From assembly GCA_031216445.1 (NCBI GenBank), contig CM062212.1, positions 23,458,501 through 23,522,500 on the forward strand: DNA of 64,000 nt. Reading direction: 5' to 3'. The translations under genes were made by a program, and so were the position numbers. This stretch comes from Lateolabrax maculatus. Its lineage: Eukaryota; Chordata; Actinopteri; Acropomatiformes; Lateolabracidae. Positions 9,087 to 19,721 of the stretch are shown here, piece after piece. The notes under the pieces are model-generated. The model worked only from the letters and a program-made list of their open reading frames with translations, was not told the origin of the DNA and ran no database searches. Each line of letters opens with the position of its first letter. The first letter of the stretch is position 1.

Positions 9087-9410
9087 GGTACAGCGAGAGA
9101 CGAGGCCCTAGAATGCACTGTCGGTGTGCTGACAGTTGTCAGTGAAGATAATCCTCATGAGGGTCCAAGTTCAGTAGACCTCCAGCCCATCTCCACTGCC
9201 ATCATTCTGGAGGGAGGTATCATCATGGATCATATAAAAAAACTTGCCTCAGGCAGTTTGTCTGTTATTTGGGCTTACATATGCTTTGCATTTGGATTAC
9301 CCAAAATGCATGGCAAATACACTCAACTTCATTCAGACTGTGATGCTTGGACTGGGAAAGAAAACCTCCCACCAAAACTGTTAACTTTGAAGAACAGTCT
9401 ACTGGGTTAG
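9087..9410 (+). pseudogene. SAMD3-like pseudogene last coding exon 6, with paired frameshifts (unit 1)
   Basis: The exon follows acceptor gtctttgtag and encodes CTVGVLTVVSEDN, then STAIILEGGIIMD. After an A7 run at 9236-9242 the family sequence moves to another frame (LPQAVCLLFGLTYALHLDYP). It returns near 9360 to the original frame (LPPKLLTLKNSLLG) before TAG 9408-9410. About 38 codons are therefore read out of frame between two compensating indels. Confidence 0.75.
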
Positions 9411-10760
9411 ACCAGTAAAGAGCCATCAGCTGTCAGATAGCACTTTGTAAATTATGCAGCAGTTAATGTTCTCCTGTTATCAGAGAAAGTTTTATGCTTT
9501 CATGCAACTGAGCTGGCTTGTTTATGATCTCAAAAAAAAAAAAAATTCTATTAAAGTGTACCATGTTATGCTAGTATGCTAATGGTGGAAATAGCGCCAC
9601 CTTGTGTTGCAAAGAGTTGTTAGATAATGTTGTCAGAAAGGAACCTAGCAAGGTTGACCTGTTTACATTTGTGTTTTGGGAAAACTTTTAATTATAGTAG
9701 TTATAATGTAGTACAAATACAAAACCCAAGGAGTGATGTTTTTCTGTGTTGGTTTAAACCTTGGACTGATGCTCGCTTTGGGACACAAAAGCATTTGTTG
9801 TACTTTCAGTTTTGATCAGAAATGCAATGATTTTGCATGCACTGAAGTCCTGTAATTATCAGGTGTTTACCTGTTTAATATTGTGAGACTGTTACATGCA
9901 TAGAATTAGCTCACAAAAATGTGGTTTTATTTTTGCCATGTCCATGTCATGTTCTACAGTCAAATCAAACCACAAGTTTGTTGTTTAGCTGCTGTTTTGT
10001 ACTTGAATGTACAAGAAAGTGATACTTGGGAACAGAACACTTGAGGCTGAATAATAGATTTAATGCATATTGTTATTACAATAGCCTAACAGACATAGAT
10101 CACACTATGAGCAATTTTGCAACTAGCTTTAAAATACATTAAATATGACAAGAGGATAGAGAACAGTCATTTTATTGTTTATTGTAAGGTTATTACATGA
10201 GTGATAAAACACACATTTTATATTGGAGAATTGGAATCAAAAGTAACAATATCGAACATTTATTGTTCAGTCTAGATCTGTCAGTGATGCAATTATTTTT
10301 TTAATAAATGTTGTAATGCAGCTGAACAAACCCAGTGAGTGTTCTTTTAAAGTATATGTTTGTGGTGTTTTTCCCTTTATTAGGTAATAACAGCTAAAAT
10401 AGATAAGAAATGGGAGAAGGACAAGGACCCATTCAAGGAAATTGGTTTGTTTAATTTAACTGAACTGAAATGAACTGAAAAAAAATGAGTGAGTAGTAAG
10501 TAGTAGGTATCATAATTCTAAGTGGGGTTAAATTTGTATCAAGCAGTCCACACAAAATGAAAAAAATAAGTTAACACTAAGCATGGCTATTAAGTTACAT
10601 GAACTTTTTTTTTTTTTTTTAGTTGTACTACTTGATTTGGTACTGCACACTTAAAATAAACAAGCTTTTCTAACTCACTATTCTTAAGATTACTTTGCTT
10701 AATTTGCAACGAGTTTGCATACTTTTTTTAAGTAAGGTCAACTAATTAGATTTTACAGTG
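9411..10760 (+). other. 3' region of the pseudogene to the right transposon end (unit 1)
   Basis: No gene is seen in these 1350 bp. The region is A/T-rich, with ATTAAA near 9550 and AATAAA at 10303-10308 as possible polyadenylation signals. A short open stretch near 10384-10470 follows a pyrimidine-rich acceptor-like tttattag and encodes KIDKKWEKDKDPFKEIG; its origin is unknown. The last 150 bases form the right end of the transposon, with T runs and taagtaaggtcaac, ending TTTACAGTG. Confidence 0.55.
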
Positions 10761-11119
10761 AGTATACGTACACACGTCTCCCGCAGAGCTATGTTGAAAG
10801 TCCCTCAATATTCAGTCGAGTATTGGCTAATGACCTGCAACACCTAGACGTGTCCAGTACAGTACTACAATATGTAGATGATCTCTTGATATGTAGCACC
10901 TCCAAAGCTCAATGTGCACAAGACTCAGTCTCAGCCCTGATGGCTTTAGAAAAGGGGGCTCACAAGGTGAGTAAAAATAAATTACAGTTTTGCCAGACAC
11001 AGGTTGAATACTTAGGTAGACAACTCTGTGGCACTAAATGAGCTATAGTGCCCTCACAAATTGAGGCAGTATCGAAAGCTCCCAAACCACAAACGGTGAG
11101 ACACATGTCGTCATTTCTG
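10761..11119 (+). pseudogene. ERV RT palm fragment with YVDDL (unit 1)
   Basis: RT homology resumes after the insertion. It includes ESPSIFSRVL, the catalytic YVDDL at 10871-10885 and KLQFCQTQVEYLG. TGA at 11039-11041 interrupts the frame, which then continues (SQIEAVSKAPKPQTVR) and breaks off near 11119. The connection region is missing. The active-site motif is intact, but the enzyme is in pieces. Confidence 0.85.
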
Positions 11120-11311
11120 CCATCTCAGCTTTACTAGAAGCCATACACCATCCAAAAGTGTTAGCCATCATTAAATGCGTAGCTCATCAAAAAACGAATT
11201 CCCTGATAGCTAAAGGCAACAACTTAGCAGATGAAGCCGCAAAACGCATAGCTACACCCACCTGTATAGGACCACTGCTAGTAGCTGGAGATTGTGAACC
11301 ACTAACAAACT
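11107..11311 (+). pseudogene. ERV RNase H C-terminal fragment (unit 1)
   Basis: In a different frame from the RT piece, the segment encodes AIIKCVAHQK, then GNNLADEAAKRIA: the C-terminal part of a retroviral RNase H with the late histidine and the last acidic residue. The first two thirds of the domain are deleted. It ends at the (TA)n tract, after which integrase begins. Confidence 0.8.
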
Positions 11312-11332
11312 TATATATATATATATATATAT
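11312..11332. repeat. (TA)n tract at the RNase H/integrase junction, 21 bp
   Basis: This is the shortest and an uninterrupted copy. The tract occurs once per unit at the same place. Confidence 0.95.
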
Positions 11333-11343
11333 GAGCTATATAT

Positions 11344-11664
11344 ATGTGCTGCTATATAATAGCAGCACAACATCAGGCAAGTCCATATGCACATTCTGTA
11401 TGGGCAAAAAGGGGGGCAAGTATAATCACTGAAGAAGGTCCATCACATGGGCTATGGCGAAGTGCACATGGACATATTGTCCTCCCAACATCTTTGGTAC
11501 AGGTTGCTACACGTAGTGCGCATGGTCAGGACCATTGCACAAGTGGGGAGGTGTTGAGACGCCTTCAAGCAGTCTGGTGGTCACCATTTTTCCGACCTGC
11601 GTTTGTAGCTGAGACAATTTTGCAAGGAAGGTTTTTTTCTGTTGCTCTGGTATTTCAAGTCTGA
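11344..11664 (+). pseudogene. Integrase N-terminal stub fused to the S deletion junction (unit 2)
   Basis: Integrase homology ends at gagacaat (11618). The next bases, ttttgcaagga then aggttttttt, are intron 2 of the zinc-finger gene, with tttag changed to agg. About 5.47 kb is missing relative to an L unit. The frame reads about 15 intronic codons to a TGA. Confidence 0.85.
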
Positions 11665-11765
11665 TACTGCATGTTAGTGTTTTTGTTTTTTGTTTCTATT
11701 TTGCCGGGCTTGATGCTAAAATGATCTTTTCTTTTCAGATTTTTCAAGAAGACAAAAAACTTCCT

Positions 11766-12497
11766 ATGCAGTGGTTGTGTAAGTACTGCACATTTTGTGC
11801 TGAAAAGAGGTGCTTCTTACTTAAGCATTACCGCTTAAAACACGGGTGCCACACTCGAATATCACCACTACCGTGCCTTTATAAGGAGTGCCTGTGCACA
11901 TTTAAATCTTTCGATGCACTCAAAGTCCACTTATCAACATGGCACACTCAAAAGGACCTGGGGAACGTGGGTGAAACTGCTTTCCATTGTCAGCTGTGTG
12001 ACTTTGTGGAGCCTTGCACTGGAGCTGACTTTTTTACCCATTTACGAAGACATTTGAAGCTGAAGCAAAAGGTTTCCTGTCCATATCAAGGCTGTAGCTT
12101 TCAGAGCAATGTTTATTCAACCTTTAATGCACATAAAAGCAAAGAACATCAAGACCACAATAAGATGGCATTCAAACCTGAAATTGTGTCACATAATGTA
12201 CTTGAGGTACCTCCACCTAATATAAATATTCAACCTGAGGATAGTGCCCCTGAAACTGATCAGGTTGAGTTTGAGGTTACTGAGCTCAATGAAGATGTGG
12301 GAGACTTGGAGAGTCAGTTGGAACATAATGTAGCTGCTGTTTTTCTGAAAATGTCATCGATTCTTAACATCTCTGAAAATGCCCTGCAAGAAGTTATAGA
12401 GCAGATCAACCAAATTTATGTGCTTTCACAGCCATTGTTACATACCTCGGTTGGAAAAATACTAAATCAACATTGTGGAGATGTTGAGGACTCTTAA
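11766..12497 (+). CDS. Four-finger C2H2 protein, truncated (unit 2)
   Basis: This 243-codon frame keeps all sixteen zinc ligands; Asn50 is Asp. An ATG at 11721 lies in the intronic pyrimidine tract before the acceptor (exon start 11739), so it was not used as the start. In this short unit both candidate promoters and exons 1-2 are absent, so transcription would have to come from elsewhere. Confidence 0.5.
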   Translation: MQWLCKYCTFCAEKRCFLLKHYRLKHGCHTRISPLPCLYKECLCTFKSFDALKVHLSTWHTQKDLGNVGETAFHCQLCDFVEPCTGADFFTHLRRHLKLKQKVSCPYQGCSFQSNVYSTFNAHKSKEHQDHNKMAFKPEIVSHNVLEVPPPNINIQPEDSAPETDQVEFEVTELNEDVGDLESQLEHNVAAVFLKMSSILNISENALQEVIEQINQIYVLSQPLLHTSVGKILNQHCGDVEDS

Positions 12498-13915
12498 GTG
12501 AGTGAGATAGCTAAAGTATTTACTGAGAATAATGTATTCCTGAAATTCACTTCTACTAGGGGGTCATTGTCAACCACTAGCAAGCGAACATCATACATTT
12601 GAAAAGAATTCTCAGTGGTGACGCCTATTGAGTTTGTCCTAAAAAATGACAGGCAGACAGTTGTGTATATCCCCATACTAAAAATGCTGCAGACATTACT
12701 AAACAATGGAGAAATTTTAGATAAGGCCATGTCATCTGAGACAAATTTGTCACAAGGATACAGATCTCACAGGGATGGTTACCGGTTTAAAGACAATTCT
12801 CTCTTGACAGAGGAAGAATTCAGGATTGCTCTTTTCTTGTACATAGATGATTTTGAGGTGGCTAAGCCCTTGGGAACCTCCAGAAAGAAACACAAGCTGC
12901 CATCTACTGGGTACTTGGAAATCTACACCCTAAATATCGCTCCTCTCTTCATTCCATTCAGCTTGCTCTACTCATCATCGCTGAAGATGATATCAGGAAG
13001 TTGACTTTAAATGAGAGACCACAGTCTATTGAAGAATTAAAAGTGCAACTGGTAGATAAACTGTCACTGCAGTATGACTTTAAACTGCAGTATGAAGATC
13101 AAGACTTCCATAATGCCCTCTGCAATTTGACTGAAATAACTGATTTACCTGAAAGAGCTACGCTCAAAATCATCCCTCTTGTGACTCTCCATTTAACCGC
13201 ATTGTCATCACCCACCACAACATCAGACACTGAGTGCAGCACAGCAGACACTGAGATCCTGTCGACAGGAAGAGCATCACCATCGCTAAGACAACAGTGG
13301 CCAGATTTCTTTGACATACCCAATTTCTCAGTTGATGTTGACTATAGACTCAGACAGGCAGATCTTGCCTTTATGAAGGATGGAACACGTATGACTCTAC
13401 CACGAGATATGAAGCATGACATACTAGAAAAGCTTGCTGAGACGATGTACAGTTTCAAGGCTTACCCTAAAGATGATGACTTCAGCAGTGTTGCAAAAGC
13501 ACTAATTAGCAAACACCCCTGCCTCACTGAGCCTGGACCACACAGATGGTATGGCTGGAAAAACAGCCTTAAATTATCGCACAAAGCTTCAAAAAGCTGG
13601 ATGTGAGGATGTAGCAATCAATGGAGGCAAAAGAAGTAAAGGCAACCCAGAAGGAGAATCCTCAAGCAAGAATATCAAACGGCCAAAAAGAGGTGAAGCA
13701 AACTACCTACCTAACTTACCTGAAGGACATGATGAAACAAGCCTTGAAAATGCCAGAAAGGTTCTCGTGGAAGAAATGAAGAAGAAACAACCCAATGGCA
13801 CTCTCATCTCACAAATGATGGACCAATCATTCCCACTACGCAGACAAGAAATTGTAGAAAAGGAACCTGCTGTACAGAACATTGTTGAACGATGGCCAGC
13901 ACTCTTCACAGACAG
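12498..13915 (+). pseudogene. Disabled remainder of coding exon 3 (unit 2)
   Basis: It has the same stops and frameshifts as unit 1. It reads ERPQS where unit 1 has ERSQS. Confidence 0.75.
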
Positions 13916-14061
13916 GTAAACTATTTTTGTTCTCAACCAATAAAATAATGCCTATCAAAAAGAAATTCAAGGTGTGTGGCTAGAAATCCAAACACACTTG
14001 TTGGAATGTTAACACTTCTGCCATCTCTCCATCCCTACCCACCCCTCTCTCTACTTTTCAG

Positions 14062-15264
14062 GTGTTTGCTGAGTTCAACAGAATCGCAAGTAAGAATCTT
14101 GAGGGAGACTTCTTTGAGGCTCTGGACCAGTATACCCCACGTTTCATTGAACTTTTCAAAACAAGAAGGGGAACTGTTGGCCAGAAGCTCAGTGAGCTGA
14201 TGCAGCACATGAGCTGGATGGTAAGTAGGTTAATTTTGCTTTTGATCTGTGTGATAGTTCATCAATCAAGTTCTAAATGAGATGATCCAGCCCAACCTAT
14301 TCTATTTCCTGTCTGACTTGTGCTTGTGCCTTGCAAATTACTCTGTTAACTGGTCTTTTCTCTCTCTGTGTATCATTAGACACCAGACGTGACAGTACTT
14401 CGCTCTGTTGTCCTCAAAGGCATTCCTATTTTACTTGGTGACGACTCCAGTGAATTCTTCAAGACATGCTCTGTAAGTACTTGCACATAAGAAAAAGTTT
14501 GGTCTGCATTAAAATAGAACTATATCTGTGCTGACATAGAAGATGTAATTTTATCTGCACAATATACAATATACATTTTGTACAGTGATTGATGTATTTT
14601 GTATGGCAATTCCTCCACAGCTAATCTGAGAGGTATTTAAACAGCCAGTAAATAAAAATGAAATTTGCCACATAAACGTTGTACACATTAATTAATTGTA
14701 AATCTAAGGAGCAGGAGTCCAGGCTGAAAAGTCAGTGTCACTGTTTAAGAATATATGGACCTTGTGGACCATAGCTTTAGTTTAATCATACCACATTTAT
14801 TTTGTTGGTTATATTGTAACAATCCAGTGTGAACACATATTTAAAACCATATTCCCTAGCAAATGCTTTCAACATTAAAAATGAATGTTTAGAAGAGCAT
14901 AAATTGCCATGCTGAAGAATGTGTGTGTGTGTCTTTGTAGGGTACAGCGAGAGATGAGGCCCTAGAATGCACTGTCGGTGTGCTGACAGTTGTCAGTGAA
15001 GATAATCCTCATGAGGGTCCAAGTTCAGTAGACCTCCAGCCCGTCTCCACTGCCATCATTCTGGAGGGAGGTATCATCATGGATCATATAAAAAAACTTG
15101 CCTCAGGCAGTTTGTCTGTTATTTGGGCTTACATATGCTTTGCATTTGGATTACCCAAAATGCATGGCAAATACACTCAACTTCATTCAGACTGTGATGC
15201 TTGGACTGGGAAAGAAAACCTCCCACCAAAACTGTTAACTTTGAAGAACAGTCTACTGGGTTAG
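14062..15264 (+). pseudogene. SAMD3-like pseudogene exons 4-6 (unit 2)
   Basis: Exons are 14062-14220, 14380-14472 and 14941-15264. All splice sites are kept, and exon 3 to 4 is out of phase. Exon 6 has gagatgagg and a Val (cccgtctcc), both shared with unit 3 only. Confidence 0.75.
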
Positions 15265-16614
15265 ACCAGTAAAGAGCCATCAGCTGTCAGATAGCACTTT
15301 GTAAATTATGCAGCAGTTAATGTTCTCCTGTTATCAGAGAAAGTTTTATGCTTTCATGCAACTGAGCTGGCTTGTTTATGATCTCAAAAAAAAAAAAAAT
15401 TCTATTAAAGTGTACCATGTTATGCTAGTATGCTAATGGTGGAAATAGCGCCACCTTGTGTTGCAAAGAGTTGTTAGATAATGTTGTCAGAAAGGAACCT
15501 AGCAAGGTTGACCTGTTTACATTTGTGTTTTGGGAAAACTTTTAATTATAGTAGTTATAATGTAGTACAAATACAAAACCCAAGGAGTGATGTTTTTCTG
15601 TGTTGGTTTAAACCTTGGACTGATGCTCGCTTTGGGACACAAAAGCATTTGTTGTACTTTCAGTTTTGATCAGAAATGCAATGATTTTGCATGCACTGAA
15701 GTCCTGTAATTATCAGGTGTTTACCTGTTTAATATTGTGAGACTGTTACATGCATAGAATTAGCTCACAAAAATGTGGTTTTATTTTTGCCATGTCCATG
15801 TCATGTTCTACAGTCAAATCAAACCACAAGTTTGTTGTTTAGCTGCTGTTTTGTACTTGAATGTACAAGAAAGTGATACTTGGGAACAGAACACTTGAGG
15901 CTGAATAATAGATTTAATGCATATTGTTATTACAATAGCCTAACAGACATAGATCACACTATGAGCAATTTTGCAACTAGCTTTAAAATACATTAAATAT
16001 GACAAGAGGATAGAGAACAGTAATTTTATTGTTTATTGTAAGGTTATTACATGAGTGATAAAACACACATTTTATATTGGAGAATTGGAATCAAAAGTAA
16101 CAATATCGAACATTTATTGTTCAGTCTAGATCTGTCAGTGATGCAATTATTTTTTTAATAAATGTTGTAATGCAGCTGAACAAACCCAGTGAGTGTTCTT
16201 TTAAAGTATATGTTTGTGGTGTTTTTCCCTTTATTAGGTAATAACAGCTAAAATAGATAAGAAATGGGAGAAGGACAAGGACCCATTCAAGGAAATTGGT
16301 TTGTTTAATTTAACTGAACTGAAATGAACTGAAAAAAAATGAGTGAGTAGTAAGTAGTAGGTATCATAATTCTAAGTGGGGTTAAATTTGTATCAAGCAG
16401 TCCACACAAAATGAAAAAATTAAGTTAACACTAAGCATGGCTATTAAGTTACATGAACTTTTTTTTTTTTTTTTAGTTGTACTACTTGATTTGGTACTGC
16501 ACACTTAAAATAAACAAGCTTTTCTAACTCACTATTTTTAAGATTACTTTGCTTAATTTGCAACGAGTTTGCATACTTTTTTTAAGTAAGGTCAACTAAT
16601 TAGATTTTACAGTG
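15265..16614 (+). other. 3' region to the right transposon end (unit 2)
   Basis: No gene is seen. The right terminal repeat TTTACAGTG ends at 16614 and agta follows. The left end of the element does not exist in this unit. Confidence 0.6.
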
Positions 16615-16973
16615 AGTATACGTACACACGTCTCCCGCAGAGCTATGTTGAAAGTCCCTCAATATTCAGTCGAGTATTGGCTAATGACCTGCAACACCTA
16701 GACGTGTCCAGTACAGTACTACAATATGTAGATGATCTCTTGATATGTAGCACCTCCAAAGCTCAATGTGCACAAGACTCAGTCTCAGCCCTGATGGCTT
16801 TAGAAAAGGGGGCTCACAAGGTGAGTAAAAATAAATTACAGTTTTGCCAGACACAGGTTGAATACTTAGGTAGACAACTCTGTGGCACTAAATGAGCTAT
16901 AGTGCCCTCACAAATTGAGGCAGTATCGAAAGCTCCCAAACCACAAACGGTGAGACACATGTCGTCATTTCTG
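16615..16973 (+). pseudogene. ERV RT palm fragment with YVDDL (unit 2)
   Basis: Same structure as unit 1, with the in-frame TGA at 16893-16895. Confidence 0.85.
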
Positions 16974-17163
16974 CCATCTCAGCTTTACTAGAAGCCATAC
17001 ACCATCCAAAAGTGTTAGCCATCATTAAATGCATAGCTCATCAAAAAACGAATTCCCTGATAGCTAAAGGCAACAACTTAGCAGATGAAGCCGCAAAACG
17101 CATAGCTACACCCACCTGTATAGGACCACTGCTAGTAGCTGGAGATTGTGAACCACTGACAAA

Positions 17164-17165
<2 letters not shown>
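16961..17165 (+). pseudogene. ERV RNase H C-terminal fragment (unit 2)
   Basis: It reads KCIAHQK (gcatagctc), a variant shared only with unit 3; the other units have KCVAHQK. Confidence 0.8.

Positions 17166-17202
<37 letters not shown>
17166..17202. repeat. (TA)n tract, 37 bp, uninterrupted
   Basis: Pure TA dinucleotide between the RNase H and integrase remnants. Confidence 0.95.
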
Positions 17203-17205
<3 letters not shown>

Positions 17206-17213
17206 CTATATAT

Positions 17214-17708
17214 ATGTGCTGCTATATAATAGTAGCACAACATCAGGCAAGTCCATATGCACATTCTGTATGGGCAAAAAGGGGGGCAAGTATAATCACT
17301 GAAGAAGGTCCATCACATGGGCTATGGCGAAGTGCACATGGACATATTGTCCTCCCAACATCTTTGGTACAGGTTGCTACACGTAGTGCGCATGGTCAGG
17401 ACCATTGCACAAGTGGGGAGGTGTTGAGACGCCTTCAAGCAGTCTGGTGGTCACCATTTTTCCGACCTGCGTTTGTAGCTGAGACAATAAAAAAAGCCCT
17501 AAAAATGCTAGGAATCAAACAGAAGTTCAGATGTGTGTATCACCCACAGTCACAGAGAGTAGTGGAAAGGGCAAATGGCATGCTAAAAGCAAAATTTGCA
17601 AAAATTAGAGCAGACAGTCAGTATAAAATCAATTGGGTAGATGCATTGCCACTTGCTTTGATGGCTATACGAACACTAACTAACACTAACACTAAGCTAA
17701 GAGACTAA
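17214..17708 (+). pseudogene. ERV integrase remnant, internally deleted (unit 3)
   Basis: L-type copy with the same loss of the CxxC pair and two catalytic aspartates. It shares two variants with unit 4: Val for Ala near residue 7 (atagtagc) and Phe for Leu in the AKFAKI stretch. Confidence 0.85.
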
Positions 17709-18180
17709 CACATCTAATACCACACGAGGCACTTACAGGGAGACCGATGCCGGTTCCCTTTTGTAGAGGGCCGTATGCGAGCAATGTGAACGAGAACTAA
17801 CATGCTACCTACGACACCTAACGCAAATACACAAAGCTGTGCTCCAACAGGTAAAAGCTGTGTCTGAGGACAGAGACGCTGACATTCCAGAGCAGCTAAG
17901 GAGAGTTGAACCTGGAGACTGGGTCTACGTAAAGGTGTTCAAACGAAAGTGGGACCAACCAAGGTGAGAAGGACCCTTTAAGGTTATCCTAACTACCCCA
18001 ACTGCGCTGAAAGTAGAGGGTAAGAAATGTTGGTTCCATTTAAACCATTGCTGCAGAGCGAGGGATCCAGGTGAGACAGCAAGGGCACAGCACGATCCAG
18101 AAAGGGACGGTGAAGCCTCCCAACTGGAAGATAGACAGCTTCAAGATCCAAGGACAAAGATGATCACAGAGACTGGCTGA
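17709..18180 (+). pseudogene. ERV integrase C-terminal domain remnant (unit 3)
   Basis: Contains GDWVYVKVF and EGPFKVIL with the same internal TGA, here at 17965-17967. Confidence 0.8.
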
Positions 18181-18362
18181 GAGGAGGAGTACCAGTAAAC
18201 AACGTAATCACACTCACGTATATAAAGTCAGCTCAATACAATCAAACATTGACATTAGGACCAGAAGGCATAAAAATAGACACGCATGTGGTTCACAGAC
18301 AATGCCTAAAAGAAGGGACAGTGATGGTAGTGGTACAATGTTCACAAAATCAATGCACATAG
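18177..18362 (+). other. Possible env remnant (unit 3)
   Basis: As in unit 1, but QCSQNQC for QCSRNQC, a CGA to CAA change at a CpG shared with unit 4. Confidence 0.35.
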
Positions 18363-18457
18363 ATAAACCTACACCAAACCATGACAGCTGAAGAAGCAAC
18401 CAAATTGACCCAAATTTAAGTAAAATGAGGTGTCTGAGCTGAGAGATGTCTCTCCCA

Positions 18458-18883
18458 TGTGTGTCCAATGTTTAGATACTTGTGTGGATCCAATGTTTAG
18501 ATACTTGTGTGGGAAATGTTTAGATAAGCCTATGTCCAAGGTCTGGCTACTTTCATAGATGGGTGCCCCTTGGGGGTTGTTTTCCTAAAGTTCCAAAGAG
18601 ATGAGATCAGTTTCAACCTGAACTATAGGTTCCACCTTCCCTTTCTGTAAAATAGCCATGTATGGTTATGAGGTTGGCTCTGAGCCTATCTTGTCACCAC
18701 ACATTAGCTATACCATGAGGCTTTAAAAGGTGTAGTTTGAGTGGAAAACGGGGGAGATTCACATTGGCTTCGGATCTTCTCACAGGCAATCCATGGTGCT
18801 TGTTTTGACGCTGTACTTTTTGTAATAAACCTTTTTATACAACTAAGTCGGTGTCAGCGGAGATTCCTTCATCATCATCACAT
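18458..18883 (+). mobile_element. Retroviral LTR (unit 3)
   Basis: TATA-like tttaaaag is near 18722 and AATAAA is at 18824-18829. With the LTR of unit 4 it brackets a complete 11.3 kb ERV remnant (18884-29803). Confidence 0.65.
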
Positions 18884-18887
18884 CATC

Positions 18888-19541
18888 GCTACAGAAGATA
18901 CAACACAGCCAACCCCTCTCAGACAGCTAAGGTCGCAAAAGGAGGAAGCATTTAGGAGTGGAGACAGAAGCAGGTTCAAAGAGGCAAAGTACAGGTTTAG
19001 CAAGGAGGTGAGGGGAGCTAAACGACTGTATTCTGAGAAACTCCAACACCAGTTCTCAGCCAAGGACTCTGCTTCTGTCTGGAAGGGGCTCAGAGAGCTC
19101 ACCCATTACAAACCCAGAGCCCCCCACTCTGCTAACGACTTGCGCCTGTCCAACAATCTGAACAAGTTCTACTGTCGTTTCGAAAGACAATGGGACAGTC
19201 CAGACACAATCCCCTGGGACTCCATCCACCAGCCCCAGGCCACCAGCTTCACCTCTCCCACCACTGCAGGGGCCTGGGCCTCTCCACAACTTCAAACCTC
19301 AGAGGCCCCCTTCCCGTCCACAGTGACACCTCTCTCAATCCTGGAGAGGGATGTTAACAGACAATACAAGAGACAGAACCTCCACAAAGCAGCCGGGCCA
19401 GACTCTGTCTCTCCATCCACCCTGAAGCACTGTGCTGACCAGCTGTCTCTGGTGTTCACAGATATCTTTAACACTTCACTGGAGATATCCCACATACCAG
19501 CCTGCTTCAAATGTTCCAGCAAGAGATACTGTAAGACTTAG
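18888..19541 (+). mobile_element. Truncated L2/CR1-like LINE fragment (unit 3)
   Basis: The frame is open and continuous with LTR codons from 18741. It differs from unit 1 by Pro for Arg (cccctctcag) and Arg for Lys (acccagagcc). Confidence 0.75.
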
Positions 19542-19543
19542 AG

Positions 19544-19721
19544 CACACTGGCAGACGAAGAGAAAGACAAAAGACACTCACATATGTGCAGCCTGCAGTA
19601 TACTGGATCCAATGGCCAGCTGACTCAGAACTTGCACACCAATGGAGTGTGTGAAAAGCCTGGATACAGAAAGAACTGCCCACAGCACAAGAACCACGAC
19701 TGCCGCTGCACTGCACTCTGA
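19544..19721 (+). pseudogene. Possible gag nucleocapsid remnant (unit 3)
   Basis: Contains the degenerate knuckle CEKPGYRKNC; stop at 19719-19721. Confidence 0.4.

Larger units (their letters stand above)
3376..10760 (+). mobile_element. CMC/Chapaev-like DNA transposon insertion carrying a gene (unit 1)
   Basis: The element starts CACTGTAAA and ends TTTACAGTG, a perfect 9-bp terminal inverted repeat with looser similarity further in. The 4-bp repeat agta flanks it at 3372-3375 and 10761-10764. Removing the element and one agta brings the two RT halves into the same frame, so RT was the target. CACTR ends with a 4-bp target duplication fit the CACTA/Mirage/Chapaev superfamily. No transposase is seen, so it would be non-autonomous. 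The cargo is the zinc-finger pseudogene with its introns and candidate promoters. Confidence 0.75.
1..11333 (+). repeat. Tandem unit 1, long type
   Basis: This is the first long unit of the array; unit borders are set by convention at the start of the integrase remnant. It holds the full set of ERV, LTR, LINE, transposon and zinc-finger pseudogene segments. It is the most distinct copy: it alone has a TGA in pol at 2842-2844, codon TCG (Ser) rather than TTG at the fourth zinc-finger codon, and intronic aaaattatc where the others read aaaatgatc. Two of these private states keep CpGs that are TpG elsewhere, which suggests an older or less homogenised copy. Confidence 0.95.
11334..17203 (+). repeat. 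Tandem unit 2, short type
   Basis: Short unit of 5870 bp. It matches the start of unit 1 up to the integrase word gagacaat, then jumps to the equivalent of about 5763. It shares private variants with unit 3: gagatgagg in the last coding exon, gcccgtctcc just after it, and gcatagctc in RNase H. It therefore resembles its right-hand neighbour more than the S units further right. Confidence 0.95.

Noticed and set aside
9627..9815. 62-codon frame in the 3' region, repeated in every unit
   Set aside because: It lies downstream of the terminal stop in A/T-rich DNA, has no recognisable motif, and its start shifts in unit 6 because of a 3-bp deletion.
10871..10885. YVDDL motif as a sign of an active reverse transcriptase
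   Set aside because: The enzyme is split by a 7.4 kb insertion, lacks the first catalytic aspartate block, has a TGA downstream and lacks most of RNase H.
11721..11765. Upstream ATG extending the zinc-finger frame by 15 codons
   Set aside because: It lies in the pyrimidine tract before a strong cag acceptor, so it is intronic; unit 1 lacks this ATG altogether (att).
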